The notes: generated by a model not told the origin, from the sequence alone. Counted from the first letter of the stretch, positions 39,438-48,941 are shown. The stretch: 64,000 bases of DNA from Rhodovulum sulfidophilum DSM 1374 (GCF_001633165.1 NZ_CP015418.1:62001-126000), one strand, 5' to 3'. Translations and numbers: made by a program.

Positions 39438-40886
39438 ATGCGCGAGCTTTGGTTCGAAACCGACCGCTGCTTCATCGGCGGGGTCTGGCAACCCCCTGCC
39501 AGCCGGGATTTTCTCGCCGTCGAGAACCCCTCGACAGGGGCGCCGATCGGCTCGATCGCGCGCGGCAAGGTGGCCGATATCGACGCTGCGGTCACCGCCG
39601 CAGACGAGGCCCGCCAGGGCCCCTGGGGCCGGATGACCGCGACCGAGCGCGGGCGGGTGCTGACCCGGATCGGCCAGTTCGTGCGCGGCCGGGCCGAGAC
39701 GCTGGCGCGGATCGAGGCGACCGATGTCGGCAAGCCGCTGACCCAGGCGCGCAGCGATGCGATGACGCTGGCGCGCTATCTCGAATTCTACGGCGGCGCC
39801 GCCGACAAGGTGACGGGCGAGACGATCCCCTACATGGAGGGCTATACCGTCTACACCCTGCGCGAGCCGCATGGGGTGACCGGCCATATCGTTCCCTGGA
39901 GCCACCCGATGCAGATCATCGGGCGCTCGGTCGGGGCGGCGCTGGCGATGGGCAATGCCTGCGTGCTCAAGCCCGCCGAAGAGGCCTGCCTGACCGCGCT
40001 GGCCTTTGCCAAGCTGGCCGAGGAGGCGGGCCTGCCCGACGGCGCGCTGAACGTGGTGCCCGGGCTCGGCGACGAGGCGGGCGCGGCGCTCGCCTCGCAT
40101 CCCGGGGTCGATCATATCTCGTTCACGGGCTCGCTCTCGGTCGGGCGCAAGGTACAGGCCGAGGCCGCGCGCCATGTCGCCCCGGTGACGCTCGAACTCG
40201 GCGGCAAGTCGCCCCAGATCGTCTTTGCCGATGCCGATCTCGAGGCGGCGCTGCCGTTTCTGGTCAATGGCGGTCTGCAGAATGCGGGCCAGACCTGTTC
40301 GGCCTCGTCGCGCATCCTGGTCGAGCGGCGGCTCTATGACGAGCTGGTCGAGCGCATGGCCGGCGCCTATCGCGGGCTCTGGGTCGGGCCCGCGCTCGAG
40401 GATCTCAATCTCGGGCCGCTGATCTCGTCCCGGCGGAAGGAGATCGTGCTGGATTACCTGAAGAAGGGTCAGGATCTCGAGACCGCGGCCGAGGGCCGGA
40501 TCATCGGCAATGCCCCGGCGGGCGGCTATTACGTGGCGCCGCGGCTGCTGACCCGGGTGCCGCAGACGCACCGGCTGGCGCAGGAAGAGATCTTCGGCCC
40601 GGTGCAAGTGGTGATCCCGTTCGGCGACGAGGACGAGGCCGTGGCCATTGCCAACGGCACCGGCTACGGGCTGGTTGCCGCGGTCTGGACCCGCGACGGC
40701 GCGCGGCAGATGCGGATGGCCCGGAACCTGCGCGCGGGACAGGTCTATCTCAACAATTACGGTGCGGGCGGCGGGGTCGAACTGCCCTTCGGCGGCATCG
40801 GCCTGTCGGGGCACGGCCGCGAGAAGGGATTTCAGGCTTTGTACGGTTTTTCGGTGCTGAAGACGGTGGCCGCGCGCCATGGCTGA
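39438..40886 (+). CDS. NAD-dependent aldehyde dehydrogenase
   Basis: A 482-residue ALDH with the catalytic residues intact: LELGGKSPQIVFADADLE (general-base Glu) and GGLQNAGQTCSASSRILVER (nucleophilic Cys). Fold landmarks VTGHIVPWSHPMQII and SFTGSLSVGRKVQ are present. It follows the ABC ATPase by 6 bp, so it belongs to the same operon. Substrate could be a betaine, aminobutyraldehyde or similar aldehyde; the sequence does not decide. The last bases overlap the next gene by 8 bp. Confidence 0.88.
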   Translation: MRELWFETDRCFIGGVWQPPASRDFLAVENPSTGAPIGSIARGKVADIDAAVTAADEARQGPWGRMTATERGRVLTRIGQFVRGRAETLARIEATDVGKPLTQARSDAMTLARYLEFYGGAADKVTGETIPYMEGYTVYTLREPHGVTGHIVPWSHPMQIIGRSVGAALAMGNACVLKPAEEACLTALAFAKLAEEAGLPDGALNVVPGLGDEAGAALASHPGVDHISFTGSLSVGRKVQAEAARHVAPVTLELGGKSPQIVFADADLEAALPFLVNGGLQNAGQTCSASSRILVERRLYDELVERMAGAYRGLWVGPALEDLNLGPLISSRRKEIVLDYLKKGQDLETAAEGRIIGNAPAGGYYVAPRLLTRVPQTHRLAQEEIFGPVQVVIPFGDEDEAVAIANGTGYGLVAAVWTRDGARQMRMARNLRAGQVYLNNYGAGGGVELPFGGIGLSGHGREKGFQALYGFSVLKTVAARHG

Positions 40887-42000
40887 GACTGTTTCGGTGA
40901 CAGAGCTGACCCCCGCCGACCTGTCGGAAACGCCGCTTCTGCGCGACCACATGGCCCCGCCGGAGGCCCGCGATGCGCGCTACGAGGCCAATTATGACCG
41001 CACCACCTTGTGGTACGACGCGTTCTGGCGCGAGGATCGCGGCGAGGTAATGGTGATCGCGCCCCTGCTTCTCAATCTGGCCCGGCCGCTGTCGCAGGCC
41101 CGGATCCTGCTGGACGGCCGCCCCGTCAGGTTGCGCCGCCGCCGGTTCCAGCGCCACGAGATCTGGCGCTTGCCCGCACCCGCGCGCCCCGAGCGTCTGC
41201 GCGTCGAGGGCCAGGGCTGGGCGGTTGAAGCGGCGGTCGGACGCACACGGCCCGAGCGCTTTGCCGGACGCAACGTGCTGTTGACGATTTCGCGCAACAA
41301 TGACCTGCAATGGGTCCGCGATTATGCGCTGTTCCACCGCAAGACGCAGGGGGCCGAGGCCATCCTGTTCATCGATAACGGATCGGACGCCTATGCCCCC
41401 GGCGATATCGCGCGCGTCATCGGGGAGACCGGGCTTGCCGCCCATGTGATCTCGGCGCCCGTACCCTATGGCCCCGTGATCCGGGGCATCTCGAACCCGC
41501 ACCGGGGCAAGTTCTTCCGCTCGGCCATGATGAACCTTGCCCGGCTGCGGTATCTGTATGGCGCGCGCGCCGTTCTGAATTCCGATATCGACGAGCTGAT
41601 CTGGTCGGAGGGCCGCAGCGTCTTCGACATGGCCGCGGCCCATCCCATTGGTTTCGCGCCCTTTCGCGGACGCTGGCGGGTACCGGGTCCGGACGCGGAG
41701 CCGCCGCTGCGGCATGCCGACCATTTCGTCCTGCCCGAACAGAACGTCTCCTGCCCGATCAAATACGCGGTCGCGCCCGGACGGCTTGCGGGCCGGTTCA
41801 ACTGGGATGTGCACCGGCTCGAGCGGCTGCCGTTCAAGCACCGCTTCCTGCGGCAGGATGCCGGTTACTGGCACTGCGCGGCGGTTTCGACCGGATGGAA
41901 ATCCGGCGTGCGGCTGACGATGCCGGGCAGCGACGACTTCGATGCGCCGCTGAAGGCGCTGCTAGAGGACGTGCTGGGCGGCGGACGGGCACCGTCCTGA
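40879..42000 (+). CDS. Glycosyltransferase-like protein (Glyco_tranf_2_4/GT92 type)
   Basis: A 373-residue cytoplasmic protein. The middle reads LLTISRNNDLQWVRDYALFH, then AILFIDNGSDAYAPGDIA, typical of the GT-A-like family that begins with a DNGS donor loop. A candidate metal-binding DxD appears as NSDIDELIWSEG, and a later HRFLRQDAGYWHC block is conserved. The acceptor and sugar are unknown. It overlaps the ALDH gene by 8 bp yet has no evident link to transport or amine breakdown. Confidence 0.65.
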   Translation: MAETVSVTELTPADLSETPLLRDHMAPPEARDARYEANYDRTTLWYDAFWREDRGEVMVIAPLLLNLARPLSQARILLDGRPVRLRRRRFQRHEIWRLPAPARPERLRVEGQGWAVEAAVGRTRPERFAGRNVLLTISRNNDLQWVRDYALFHRKTQGAEAILFIDNGSDAYAPGDIARVIGETGLAAHVISAPVPYGPVIRGISNPHRGKFFRSAMMNLARLRYLYGARAVLNSDIDELIWSEGRSVFDMAAAHPIGFAPFRGRWRVPGPDAEPPLRHADHFVLPEQNVSCPIKYAVAPGRLAGRFNWDVHRLERLPFKHRFLRQDAGYWHCAAVSTGWKSGVRLTMPGSDDFDAPLKALLEDVLGGGRAPS

Positions 42001-42026
42001 CGCCGGGCTTCCTTCGGGCCGCGTGT

Positions 42027-42052
42027 CATGGGTATTTTCGCCAAGAAGAAGA
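42027..42052 (+). repeat. GGGTATTT-CCAAGAAGAA repeat, copy 3
   Basis: Sequence CATGGGTATTT, TCG, then CCAAGAAGAAG. It sits in the 65-bp gap before the P1 peptidase gene, ending 13 bp before its ATG; the following GGAAGGAG forms the ribosome-binding site. Confidence 0.75.
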
Positions 42053-42065
42053 CGGAAGGAGCGCG

Positions 42066-43055
42066 ATGCGGCCGGGACCACGGAACCTTGTGACCGATGT
42101 GGCCGGCCTGAGGGTCGGGCAGGCCGGGGATGCGCGGGTGAAGACCGGCGTGACCGTTTTGCTGGGCGACGCGCCCTTCGTGGCCGGGGTGCATGTGATG
42201 GGCGGCGCGCCCGGCACCCGCGAGACCGATCTGCTGGCGCCCGACCGGCTGGTGCAGGAGGTCGATGCGCTGGTGCTCTCGGGCGGTTCGGCCTTCGGGC
42301 TCGATGCCGCGGCGGGCGTGACCGAGGGGCTGCGCGCGATGGGCCGGGGCTTCGAGGTGGCCGGGCAGCGGGTTCCGATCGTGCCGGGCGCGATCCTGTT
42401 CGATCTGGCCAATGGCGGCGACAAGGACTGGGACGAGGCGCCCTATCGCGCGCTTGGCCGGGCGGCGCTGGCGGCGGCCTCCGAAGAGATCGAGCTGGGC
42501 AGCGCGGGCGCGGGGCTGGGCGCCACCACGGCCGATCTGAAGGGCGGGCTGGGCTCGGCCTCGATGGTGCTGGACAGCGGCATCACCGTCGGCGCGCTGG
42601 TCGCGGTCAATGCGCTGGGATCAGCGGTGATGGGCGGCGGGCCGGAATTCTGGGCCGCGCCCTTCGAGATCGGGGCCGAATTCGGCGGGCGCGGTGTGGG
42701 CCGGCACGACCCCTGCGCCGAGCCGCGGCCCGAGGCGGCGCTGGGCCAGTCGACCACCATCGCCATCGTCGCGACCGATGCGGCCCTGACACAGGCCCAG
42801 GCGACGCGGATGGCGGTTGCCGCCCATGACGGCATGGCCCGCGCGCTGGTGCCGAGCCACACGCCCTTCGACGGCGATCTGGTCTTTGCCGCCGCGACCG
42901 GGGCGAAGCCGCTGCCCGGGGACGGGTTCGAGACGCTCAGGCTGGGCCATGCCGCCGCCATCTGCCTGGCCCGTGCCATCGCCCGCGGCGTCTATCTGGC
43001 GCGCCCCGCCCCCGGCGACCCGAAGCCCTGCTGGCAGGACCGGTTCGGCGCCTGA
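42066..43055 (+). CDS. P1-family (DmpA/S58) peptidase
   Basis: A 329-residue N-terminal-nucleophile hydrolase of the DmpA/P1 family, whose precursor cuts itself into two chains. Landmarks: VAGLRVGQA at the N-terminus, LVLSGGSAFGLDAAAGVTEG and the auto-cleavage region LGSASMVLDSGITVGALVAV. Members act as D-aminopeptidases or beta-aminopeptidases. The ATG at 42066 is preceded by GGAAGGAG. It lies downstream of the ABC operon, so it may process imported peptides or amides. The exact substrate is unknown. Confidence 0.85.
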   Translation: MRPGPRNLVTDVAGLRVGQAGDARVKTGVTVLLGDAPFVAGVHVMGGAPGTRETDLLAPDRLVQEVDALVLSGGSAFGLDAAAGVTEGLRAMGRGFEVAGQRVPIVPGAILFDLANGGDKDWDEAPYRALGRAALAAASEEIELGSAGAGLGATTADLKGGLGSASMVLDSGITVGALVAVNALGSAVMGGGPEFWAAPFEIGAEFGGRGVGRHDPCAEPRPEAALGQSTTIAIVATDAALTQAQATRMAVAAHDGMARALVPSHTPFDGDLVFAAATGAKPLPGDGFETLRLGHAAAICLARAIARGVYLARPAPGDPKPCWQDRFGA

Positions 43056-43061
43056 GACGCC

Positions 43062-43874
43062 CTAGAGCCCGTCGAAAAGCGCCGTCGCCAGCGGGCTGTC
43101 GGCTTGGGCAAGCCCGTCGATCACGTTGAAATGATGATGCCCCGGATCCACGGTCAGCGCCGCCCCGGTCCAGGCCTCGGCCAGCCAGCGCGCCTGATCG
43201 ACAAAGGCCGGGCGCTCGTCGGCGCCGACCCAGACATGCACCGGCACATCGGCCCGCGGCGCCATCAGCGCCGGGCTTTCGGCCGCGGCACTGTCCGCGT
43301 CGAGCCCGAGCGGCCCGGCCATCTGCGTCTTCAGCAGCGGGCGCAGATCGGAGATCAGCGAAATCGGCATCACCCGGGCGATCCGGTCGGCGGCGGCACC
43401 GGGCGCGGCGTCGGCGCAAAGCATCCGCGCCACCAGATGGCCCCCCGCCGAATGGCCGGCCAGCACCAGTTTCCCCTCGGGCACCCGCGCAGCGGCCGCC
43501 GCGACCGCGGCGCTGATATCCGCGGTGATCTCGGAGATCGTGACCTCGGGCGCGAGCCGGTAGGAGGGCAGAACTGCTGCGAAGCCCCGCGCCAGCGCCG
43601 CTGCGGCCATATGCGACCAGAAGGACTTGTCGAACCGCATCCAGTAGCCGCCATGGACGAAGACCATCAGCCCGTTTGGCTCTGCCTCGGGCAGAAACAG
43701 GTCGAAACGCTGGCGGGGATGCTCGCCGTAGGGGCAGTCAAGCTCTCCCGGGGCGGCCGCGCGGAAGGCCTCGGCCGCGGCGGTGAGGCGCGCCGGATAG
43801 GTTTCCGAATCGGGAATGTAGGGCGCGTTTGCATAGGCATCGTCCCAGTCGACAGTTTCCGCTTGCATGACCAT
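43062..43874 (-). CDS. Alpha/beta hydrolase (esterase/kynurenine-formamidase-like)
   Basis: A 270-residue alpha/beta hydrolase with an oxyanion motif VFVHGGYWMRF, nucleophile elbow LAGHSAGGHLVARM (Ser), and a catalytic His in DPGHHHFNVIDG. The HGGYW motif and size resemble kynurenine formamidase and related short esterases. The ATG at 43874 is chosen because GGAGG precedes it; an upstream ATG at 43889 lacks a site. Convergent with the P1 peptidase, divergent from gabD. No tryptophan genes are near, so formamidase is only one option. Confidence 0.75.
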   Translation of the reverse strand: MVMQAETVDWDDAYANAPYIPDSETYPARLTAAAEAFRAAAPGELDCPYGEHPRQRFDLFLPEAEPNGLMVFVHGGYWMRFDKSFWSHMAAAALARGFAAVLPSYRLAPEVTISEITADISAAVAAAAARVPEGKLVLAGHSAGGHLVARMLCADAAPGAAADRIARVMPISLISDLRPLLKTQMAGPLGLDADSAAAESPALMAPRADVPVHVWVGADERPAFVDQARWLAEAWTGAALTVDPGHHHFNVIDGLAQADSPLATALFDGL

Positions 43875-43924
43875 TTGTCGCGCCTCCAAATACGGGTCTC
43901 AGACCATCCAAGGGAGACGTATCG

Positions 43925-45397
43925 ATGCCTGCACCCGACCTCAAGAGCCTGCTCAAGGACCCGGACCTGCTGGAAACCCGGGCCTATCTGGCCGGCGACT
44001 GGGCCGGTGCCGATGACGGCGCGACCTTCGCGGTGACCAACCCGGCCAATGGCGAGACCATCTGCGAGGTGCCCGAGATGGGCCGTGCCGAGACCGCGCG
44101 CGCCATCGAGGCCGCGGCGGCGGCGCAGAAGAGCTGGGCCGCGAAGACCGCGAAAGAGCGCGCCAATGCAATGCGCAAATGGTACGATCTGATGATGGCC
44201 GCGCAGGACGATCTGGCCATGATTCTGACCGCCGAGATGGGCAAGCCGCTGGCCGAGGCCAAGGGCGAGATCGGCTATGGCGCCTCCTTCGTCGAATGGT
44301 TCGCCGAAGAGGCCAAGCGGATCTATGGCGAGACCATTCCCGGCCACCAGCCCGACAAGCGCCTGAGCGTGATCCGCCAGCCGGTGGGCGTGGTGGCCGC
44401 GATCACGCCCTGGAACTTCCCCAATGCGATGATCACCCGCAAGGCCGCGCCGGCCCTGGCCGCGGGCTGCGCCATCGTCATCAAACCCGCCGCCGAGACC
44501 CCGCTTTCGGCCTTGGCCATGGCCGTTCTGGCCGAGCGCGCGGGCCTGCCCAAGGGGCTGTTCTCGGTCGTCACCTCGACCCAATCCCCCGATATCGGGC
44601 TCGAATTCAGCGAGAACCCGACCGTGCGCAAGATCACCTTCACCGGCTCGACCGGGGTCGGCCGCATCCTGCTGCGCCAGGCCGCCGATCAGGTCAAGAA
44701 ATGCTCGATGGAGCTGGGCGGCAACGCGCCCTTCATCGTGTTCGACGATGCCGATCTCGACGCCGCCGTGCTGGGCGCCATCGCCTGCAAGTTCCGCAAT
44801 AACGGCCAGACCTGCGTCTGCGCCAACCGGATCTATGTGCAGTCGGGCGTCTATGACGCCTTCGCCGCCAAGCTGGCCGAGGCGGTCGGCAAGCTCAGGG
44901 TCGGTGACGGCATGGAGGACGGCACCGATCTCGGTCCGCTGATCTCGGATGCCGCGCGCGAGAAGGTCGAGACCCATCTGGCCGATGCCACCGCGAAAGG
45001 CGCGAGGGTGATCCTCGGCGGCAAGCCGCATCAGCGCGGCGGCACCTTCTTCGAACCCACCATCGTCACCGGCGCCACCCGCGAGATGCAGTTCGCCACC
45101 GACGAGACCTTCGGCCCGCTGGCGCCGCTGTTCCGCTTCGAGACCGAGGATGACGTCATCGCCATGGCCAATGACACGATCTTCGGGCTGGCCTCGTATT
45201 TCTACGCCCGCGATCTGTCGCGGGTCTACAAGGTGGCCGAGGCGTTGGAATATGGCATCGTCGGCGTCAATACCGGCGTCATCTCGACCGAGGTCGCGCC
45301 CTTCGGGGGCGTCAAGCAATCCGGGCTCGGCCGCGAGGGCAGCCGCCACGGCATCGAGGACTATCTCGAGATGAAATACATCTGCATGTCGGTCTGA
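43925..45397 (+). CDS. gabD: NAD(P)-dependent succinate-semialdehyde dehydrogenase
   Basis: A 490-residue ALDH of the GabD type, which oxidises succinate semialdehyde to succinate at the end of GABA breakdown. Family-specific blocks: LAGDWAGADDG, GETIPGHQPDKRLSVIRQPV, ITPWNFPNAMITRKAAPALA, MELGGNAPFIVFDDADLD (Glu) and NNGQTCVCANRIYV (Cys). The C-terminal SRHGIEDYLEMKYIC is also typical. The ATG follows AAGGGAGACG. It is divergent from the alpha/beta hydrolase and is followed by two strong hairpins. No GABA transaminase is adjacent. Confidence 0.92.
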   Translation: MPAPDLKSLLKDPDLLETRAYLAGDWAGADDGATFAVTNPANGETICEVPEMGRAETARAIEAAAAAQKSWAAKTAKERANAMRKWYDLMMAAQDDLAMILTAEMGKPLAEAKGEIGYGASFVEWFAEEAKRIYGETIPGHQPDKRLSVIRQPVGVVAAITPWNFPNAMITRKAAPALAAGCAIVIKPAAETPLSALAMAVLAERAGLPKGLFSVVTSTQSPDIGLEFSENPTVRKITFTGSTGVGRILLRQAADQVKKCSMELGGNAPFIVFDDADLDAAVLGAIACKFRNNGQTCVCANRIYVQSGVYDAFAAKLAEAVGKLRVGDGMEDGTDLGPLISDAAREKVETHLADATAKGARVILGGKPHQRGGTFFEPTIVTGATREMQFATDETFGPLAPLFRFETEDDVIAMANDTIFGLASYFYARDLSRVYKVAEALEYGIVGVNTGVISTEVAPFGGVKQSGLGREGSRHGIEDYLEMKYICMSV

Positions 45398-45417
45398 GAC
45401 CGCAGCCAGACCGGCAC

Positions 45418-45501
45418 GCCCCCGCAAAGATCCCGCAAAGGATCAGCGGGGGCAGATCGCCGACAGCCGCAAGCGGGCAGAGCAAACCCGCCCGCTTGCG
45501 G
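45418..45501 (+). terminator. Tandem hairpins after gabD
   Basis: First hairpin: GCCCCCGC (45418-45425) pairs with GCGGGGGC (45446-45453), with an inner GATCC/GGATC stem. Second: CCGCAAGCGGGC (45467-45478) pairs with GCCCGCTTGCGG (45490-45501), followed by TCATTTCC. This is good evidence for transcription ending after gabD, although no long U-run follows. Confidence 0.65.
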
Positions 45502-45690
45502 TCATTTCCGCCTTGACCCCGCAGCGTTTATCGGCGGAACATCGGGCCCAGACGGGACAGCGGCCCGACGCCACAGGCGGCCGCACCCGACCTCCGGGAC
45601 CGGCCCCTGCCGATGCCGGACCCGGGCGCAGGACCTCCTCGGGGCGGCGGATCGATCCGTTCGACGCCACCGACAGGAGGATTTCATCGC

Positions 45691-47625
45691 ATGCGCTGCT
45701 TCACCATCCTGGGCCCGACGCAATCCGGCAAGTCGACCTTGCTCAAGGCCCTGGGCGAGCTCGAGGGCCGACCGGTCACGGCCGCCTTCACCGACGCCCT
45801 CACCGTCAGCCAGTTCTCCTATCTGGGCGAGCCCTGGGCCGGGTTCGACATCGCGGGCGGGCCCGACCATCTCGGCCATGCCGGCGAGGCGCTGGCCGCC
45901 TCGGATGCCGCCATTCTCTGCGTGCCGCCCGACCCCGACACCGCGGTTCTGGCCGCGCCCTATCTGCGGCTGATCGAACAGTCGGGCGTGCCCTGCTTCA
46001 TCTTCATCAACAAGATGGACCAGGACGAGGCCCGTATCCGCGACATCGTCGGCGCGCTGCAGACCTATGCCAATCACCATATCGTCCTGCGCCAGGTGCC
46101 GATGCGGGATGCCGGCGGCCATGTGACGGGCTCGGTCGATCTGGTCTCGGAGCGCGCCTTCCAGTATCGCGAGGGCCAGAGTTCCAAGCTGATCGAGATC
46201 CCGGCCGCGATCCAGGACCGCGAACAGGAGGCCCGGGGCGAGTTGCTCGAACATCTCGCCGATTTCGACGACGGCCTGATGGAACAGCTGATCGAGGACC
46301 GGGCCCCCGCCTCGGAAGAGGTCTATACCATCCTCGCCGAGGCCCATCGCGACAATGCGATCATGGCGGCCTATCTGGGCGCCGCAAGCCATGGCAACGG
46401 GCTGAGCAGGCTGATGAAGGCGCTGCGCCACGAGGCGCCGGGGCGCGAGGCGATCGGGCTCCGGCTGGGGATCGAGGCGCCGCTGGCCCTGGGCGTCGCC
46501 TCCGACACCCGCAAGCATGTCGGCAAATCGACCCTGATCCGGGCGCTGGGCCAGGGCATCCGCCATGGCGAGGCGCTGGCCGGGGCCGCGCTCGGCACCC
46601 TGACCGGGATCGACGGCAAGGCTGTGGCCGAACCGCTCGCCCTCGGCGCGCTGGCGGTTGCGGTCAAGTCCGACCATCTCGACCCGGGCATGGCCTATGG
46701 CGCCGAAGCCAGCCTGCCGCTGCCGCGCTGGACCCGCGGCCGTCCGCCGACCTATCCGCGCCTGCTCCTGCCCGCGAAGGAACGCGACGATGCCCGCCTC
46801 TCGGCCGCGCTGGGCAGGATGGCGGCGGCCGATCCGGGCATGGAGACCTCGCAGGATGGCGAGACCGGCCATGCCGTGGTGCATCTGCAGGGCCCGATCC
46901 ATCTGCGCCGGGTACTGGCCAAGCTGGCCGAGGATTTCGGCATCGAGGCGGTCGAGCAGCCGGTCTCGGGGATCTACCGCGAGACAGTGACCGGGCCGGT
47001 CGAGACCCATTACCGCCACCGCAAGCAATCGGGCGGGGCCGGTCAGTTCGCCGATGTGCTGCTGACGATCCGGCCGCAGGGCCGCGGCGCGGGCTTTGCC
47101 TTCGACGAGACCGTCAAGGGCGGCACCGTGCCCCGCAACTACATTCCCGCAGTCGAGGCCGGCGCGCGCGAGGCGATGGAGCGGGGGCCGCTCGGCTTTC
47201 CGGTGGTCGATGTCGCGGTGACGCTGCTCGACGGCAAGACCCATGCGGTCGACAGCTCGGACCATGCCTTCCGCACCGCGGCCAGGGCCGGGGTCCGCGA
47301 GGCGATGGAGCGGGTCGGCACGGTCGTGCTGCAGCCGATCGAGCGGGTCGAGATCCATGTGCCGACCATCCATTCGGGCTCGCTGGTGGCGCTGGTCAGC
47401 AGCCTCAAGGGCCAGGTTCTGGGCTTCGAGGCACATGGCCGCGCACGTGGCTGGGACGTGTTCCAGGCGCTGCTTCCGGCCGCGGCCAGGGAAGAACTCT
47501 TCCAGGCACTGGGCGGTCTGAGCCACGGCACCGCCTGGTTCGAAAGCCATTTCGACCATTACGAGGAGCTGCACGGCAAGGATGCCGAGCGCATCCGCGA
47601 GGCCCGCGCCACCGAGCTGGCCTGA
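45691..47625 (+). CDS. EF-G-like translational GTPase paralogue
   Basis: A 644-residue EF-G-family protein, not the main FusA. It has a P-loop GPTQSGKSTL (~9-18), a G3 segment FDIAGGPDH (~43-51) and the G4 motif NKMD. The stretch between P-loop and G3 is only ~28 residues, against ~65 in EF-G, and the switch I RGIT motif is missing. Later domains II, III (GPIHLRRVLAKLAEDFGI), IV (YRHRKQSGGAGQFADVLLTI) and V (PIERVEIHVPTIHSGSL) are well kept. Such EF-G-like proteins occur in Rhodobacterales, role unknown. The ATG follows CAGGAGG. It is monocistronic. Confidence 0.8.
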   Translation: MRCFTILGPTQSGKSTLLKALGELEGRPVTAAFTDALTVSQFSYLGEPWAGFDIAGGPDHLGHAGEALAASDAAILCVPPDPDTAVLAAPYLRLIEQSGVPCFIFINKMDQDEARIRDIVGALQTYANHHIVLRQVPMRDAGGHVTGSVDLVSERAFQYREGQSSKLIEIPAAIQDREQEARGELLEHLADFDDGLMEQLIEDRAPASEEVYTILAEAHRDNAIMAAYLGAASHGNGLSRLMKALRHEAPGREAIGLRLGIEAPLALGVASDTRKHVGKSTLIRALGQGIRHGEALAGAALGTLTGIDGKAVAEPLALGALAVAVKSDHLDPGMAYGAEASLPLPRWTRGRPPTYPRLLLPAKERDDARLSAALGRMAAADPGMETSQDGETGHAVVHLQGPIHLRRVLAKLAEDFGIEAVEQPVSGIYRETVTGPVETHYRHRKQSGGAGQFADVLLTIRPQGRGAGFAFDETVKGGTVPRNYIPAVEAGAREAMERGPLGFPVVDVAVTLLDGKTHAVDSSDHAFRTAARAGVREAMERVGTVVLQPIERVEIHVPTIHSGSLVALVSSLKGQVLGFEAHGRARGWDVFQALLPAAAREELFQALGGLSHGTAWFESHFDHYEELHGKDAERIREARATELA

Positions 47626-47647
47626 ACCGCTTGCGCCTCAGCTGATC

Positions 47648-47682
47648 GGACGGGCCGCCGCAGACAGCGGCGCGGCCCGTCC
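47648..47682. terminator. Hairpin between EF-G-like gene and the small membrane gene
   Basis: GGACGGGCCGC (47648-47658) pairs perfectly with GCGGCCCGTCC (47672-47682). It lies between two convergent genes and could terminate both. The plus-strand side runs into CCTCGACAG, without a U-run. Confidence 0.55.
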
Positions 47683-47742
47683 CTCGACAGGCCAGCGACG
47701 AGGGAAGTCGCAGGGGCGCCCTCCCCGGGCCACGTCGGAACA

Positions 47743-48009
47743 TCACCGCGATTGACGACCGTCCCTGGCGATGACCTGAAGCGCCCTGCCCAAGACAACG
47801 GCAATTGCGCCACCGATCGAGCCCACCAGGAAAGCATTGATGGCATAGGCCGTTCCCATCAGGGCAAGGCCCATGTTCCCGATCAGAACTGTCATCAAAA
47901 GGCCGCAGACGATCGGAACGAGAAGAACTGCCCTGACGAAAGTCGACTGCGCCAGATACCAGGACCAGGTCGATTGCAGGGTCTTTTTGAAACGAGGTGA
48001 GGGGCCCAT
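47743..48009 (-). CDS. Small membrane protein of unknown function
   Basis: An 88-residue protein with a short basic N-terminus and two hydrophobic segments, ~25-47 (VRAVLLVPIVCGLLMTVLIG) and ~50-75 (GLALMGTAYAINAFLVGSIG). The ATG at 48009 is preceded by GGAGGAG, a strong ribosome-binding site, which supports real translation. I do not recognise the family. It lies between the EF-G-like gene (convergent) and hsp20 (same strand, 225 bp away). Confidence 0.65.
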   Translation of the reverse strand: MGPSPRFKKTLQSTWSWYLAQSTFVRAVLLVPIVCGLLMTVLIGNMGLALMGTAYAINAFLVGSIGGAIAVVLGRALQVIARDGRQSR

Positions 48010-48234
48010 CCAAACTCCTCCGCGTGATACCCGTATAGTCGCCGCTCACGCATCGTGCCACGAGCAACGCGGGCCAGGAAACCGGCAGATATTTCGAATG
48101 AAAGATGAACTGCGCCGATCAGGCCTGCGCGCCGCCATCCTGGTGGACCGCCTGACCTCTGCGCGCAGGATTGGCACAAGAAGGCGCGCGGGAAGCCCCG
48201 CGCGCCCATGATCGTCTGCTCCGTATCCGGTCGC

Positions 48235-48717
48235 TCAGACCGCCGTGCCCTCGGGCTGCGAGGCATCCTCGCGGGCCTCGATGCTGCGCGCCGCGTCGCT
48301 CGAGATCTCGATCCGGCGGGGTTTCAGCGCCTCGGGCACCTCGCGCACCAGATCGACATGCAGCATGCCATCGGCATGGGTCGCGCCGGTCACGCGGACA
48401 TGATCGGCCAGCGCGAAGCGGCGCTCGAAGGCGCGGGTCGCGATGCCGCGATGCAGGAAGGTCCGCTCGGCCTCCTCGGCCGCCTTGCGCGCGGCGATCA
48501 CCAGCGCGCTGTCCTTGACCTCGACCGACAGCTCATCGGCGGCAAAGCCGGCCACGGCGACCGAGATCCGGTAGCCCTGATCCGAGGTCTTCTCGATATT
48601 GTAGGGCGGGTAGGTCGGCTGGGCCATGTCGCTGGCCATCACCCGGTCCATCAGGTCCGCGACCCGGTCGAAGCCGACGGTGGCGCGGTAAAGCGGGGCA
48701 AAATCATAGTGACGCAT
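48235..48717 (-). CDS. Small heat-shock protein, Hsp20/alpha-crystallin family
   Basis: A 160-residue IbpA-like holdase chaperone. The N-terminus MRHYDFAPLYRATVGFDRVA and the alpha-crystallin domain (NIEKTSDQGYRISVAVAGFA, then ERTFLHRGIATRAFERRFAL) match the class A small Hsps of alphaproteobacteria. The C-terminal IEISS region stands in for the I-x-I motif. The ATG follows ATGGAGGAT. A CTTGACA-type heat-shock promoter candidate lies ~100 bp upstream (48811-48841). Confidence 0.92.
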   Translation of the reverse strand: MRHYDFAPLYRATVGFDRVADLMDRVMASDMAQPTYPPYNIEKTSDQGYRISVAVAGFAADELSVEVKDSALVIAARKAAEEAERTFLHRGIATRAFERRFALADHVRVTGATHADGMLHVDLVREVPEALKPRRIEISSDAARSIEAREDASQPEGTAV

Positions 48718-48810
48718 GGTGCATCCTCCATTGAGCGATGTCGTCTATATGCTGGCCCTCCCGATGCGGGACGGGCCGGTCTCGCGGACCCCGAAGGCGC
48801 CCGCAATGAA

Positions 48811-48841
48811 CTAGCTGGGAATGCGCGGGGCCGGTGTCAAG
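48811..48841 (-). promoter_or_regulatory. Possible promoter of hsp20
   Basis: On the minus strand CTTGACA is followed after 17 bp by CAGCTAG. The -35 fits both sigma70 (TTGACA) and RpoH (CTTGA); the -10 is poor. This is a weak candidate for heat-shock control. Confidence 0.3.
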
Positions 48842-48941
48842 CCCTCCGCCCCCCGTTGCGGCCCCTCTGCCGCAGGTCCCGTGCCTGTCGGCCGGACCGT
48901 CCCTGAAGATCGCCCTCACCACCTTTGCGGCCCTGTCGGGA

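Noticed and set aside
32989..45397. Antiviral or toxin-antitoxin system hidden among the catabolic genes
   Set aside because: Every sizeable frame here belongs to metabolic or transport families; no nuclease, reverse transcriptase or toxin motif was seen.
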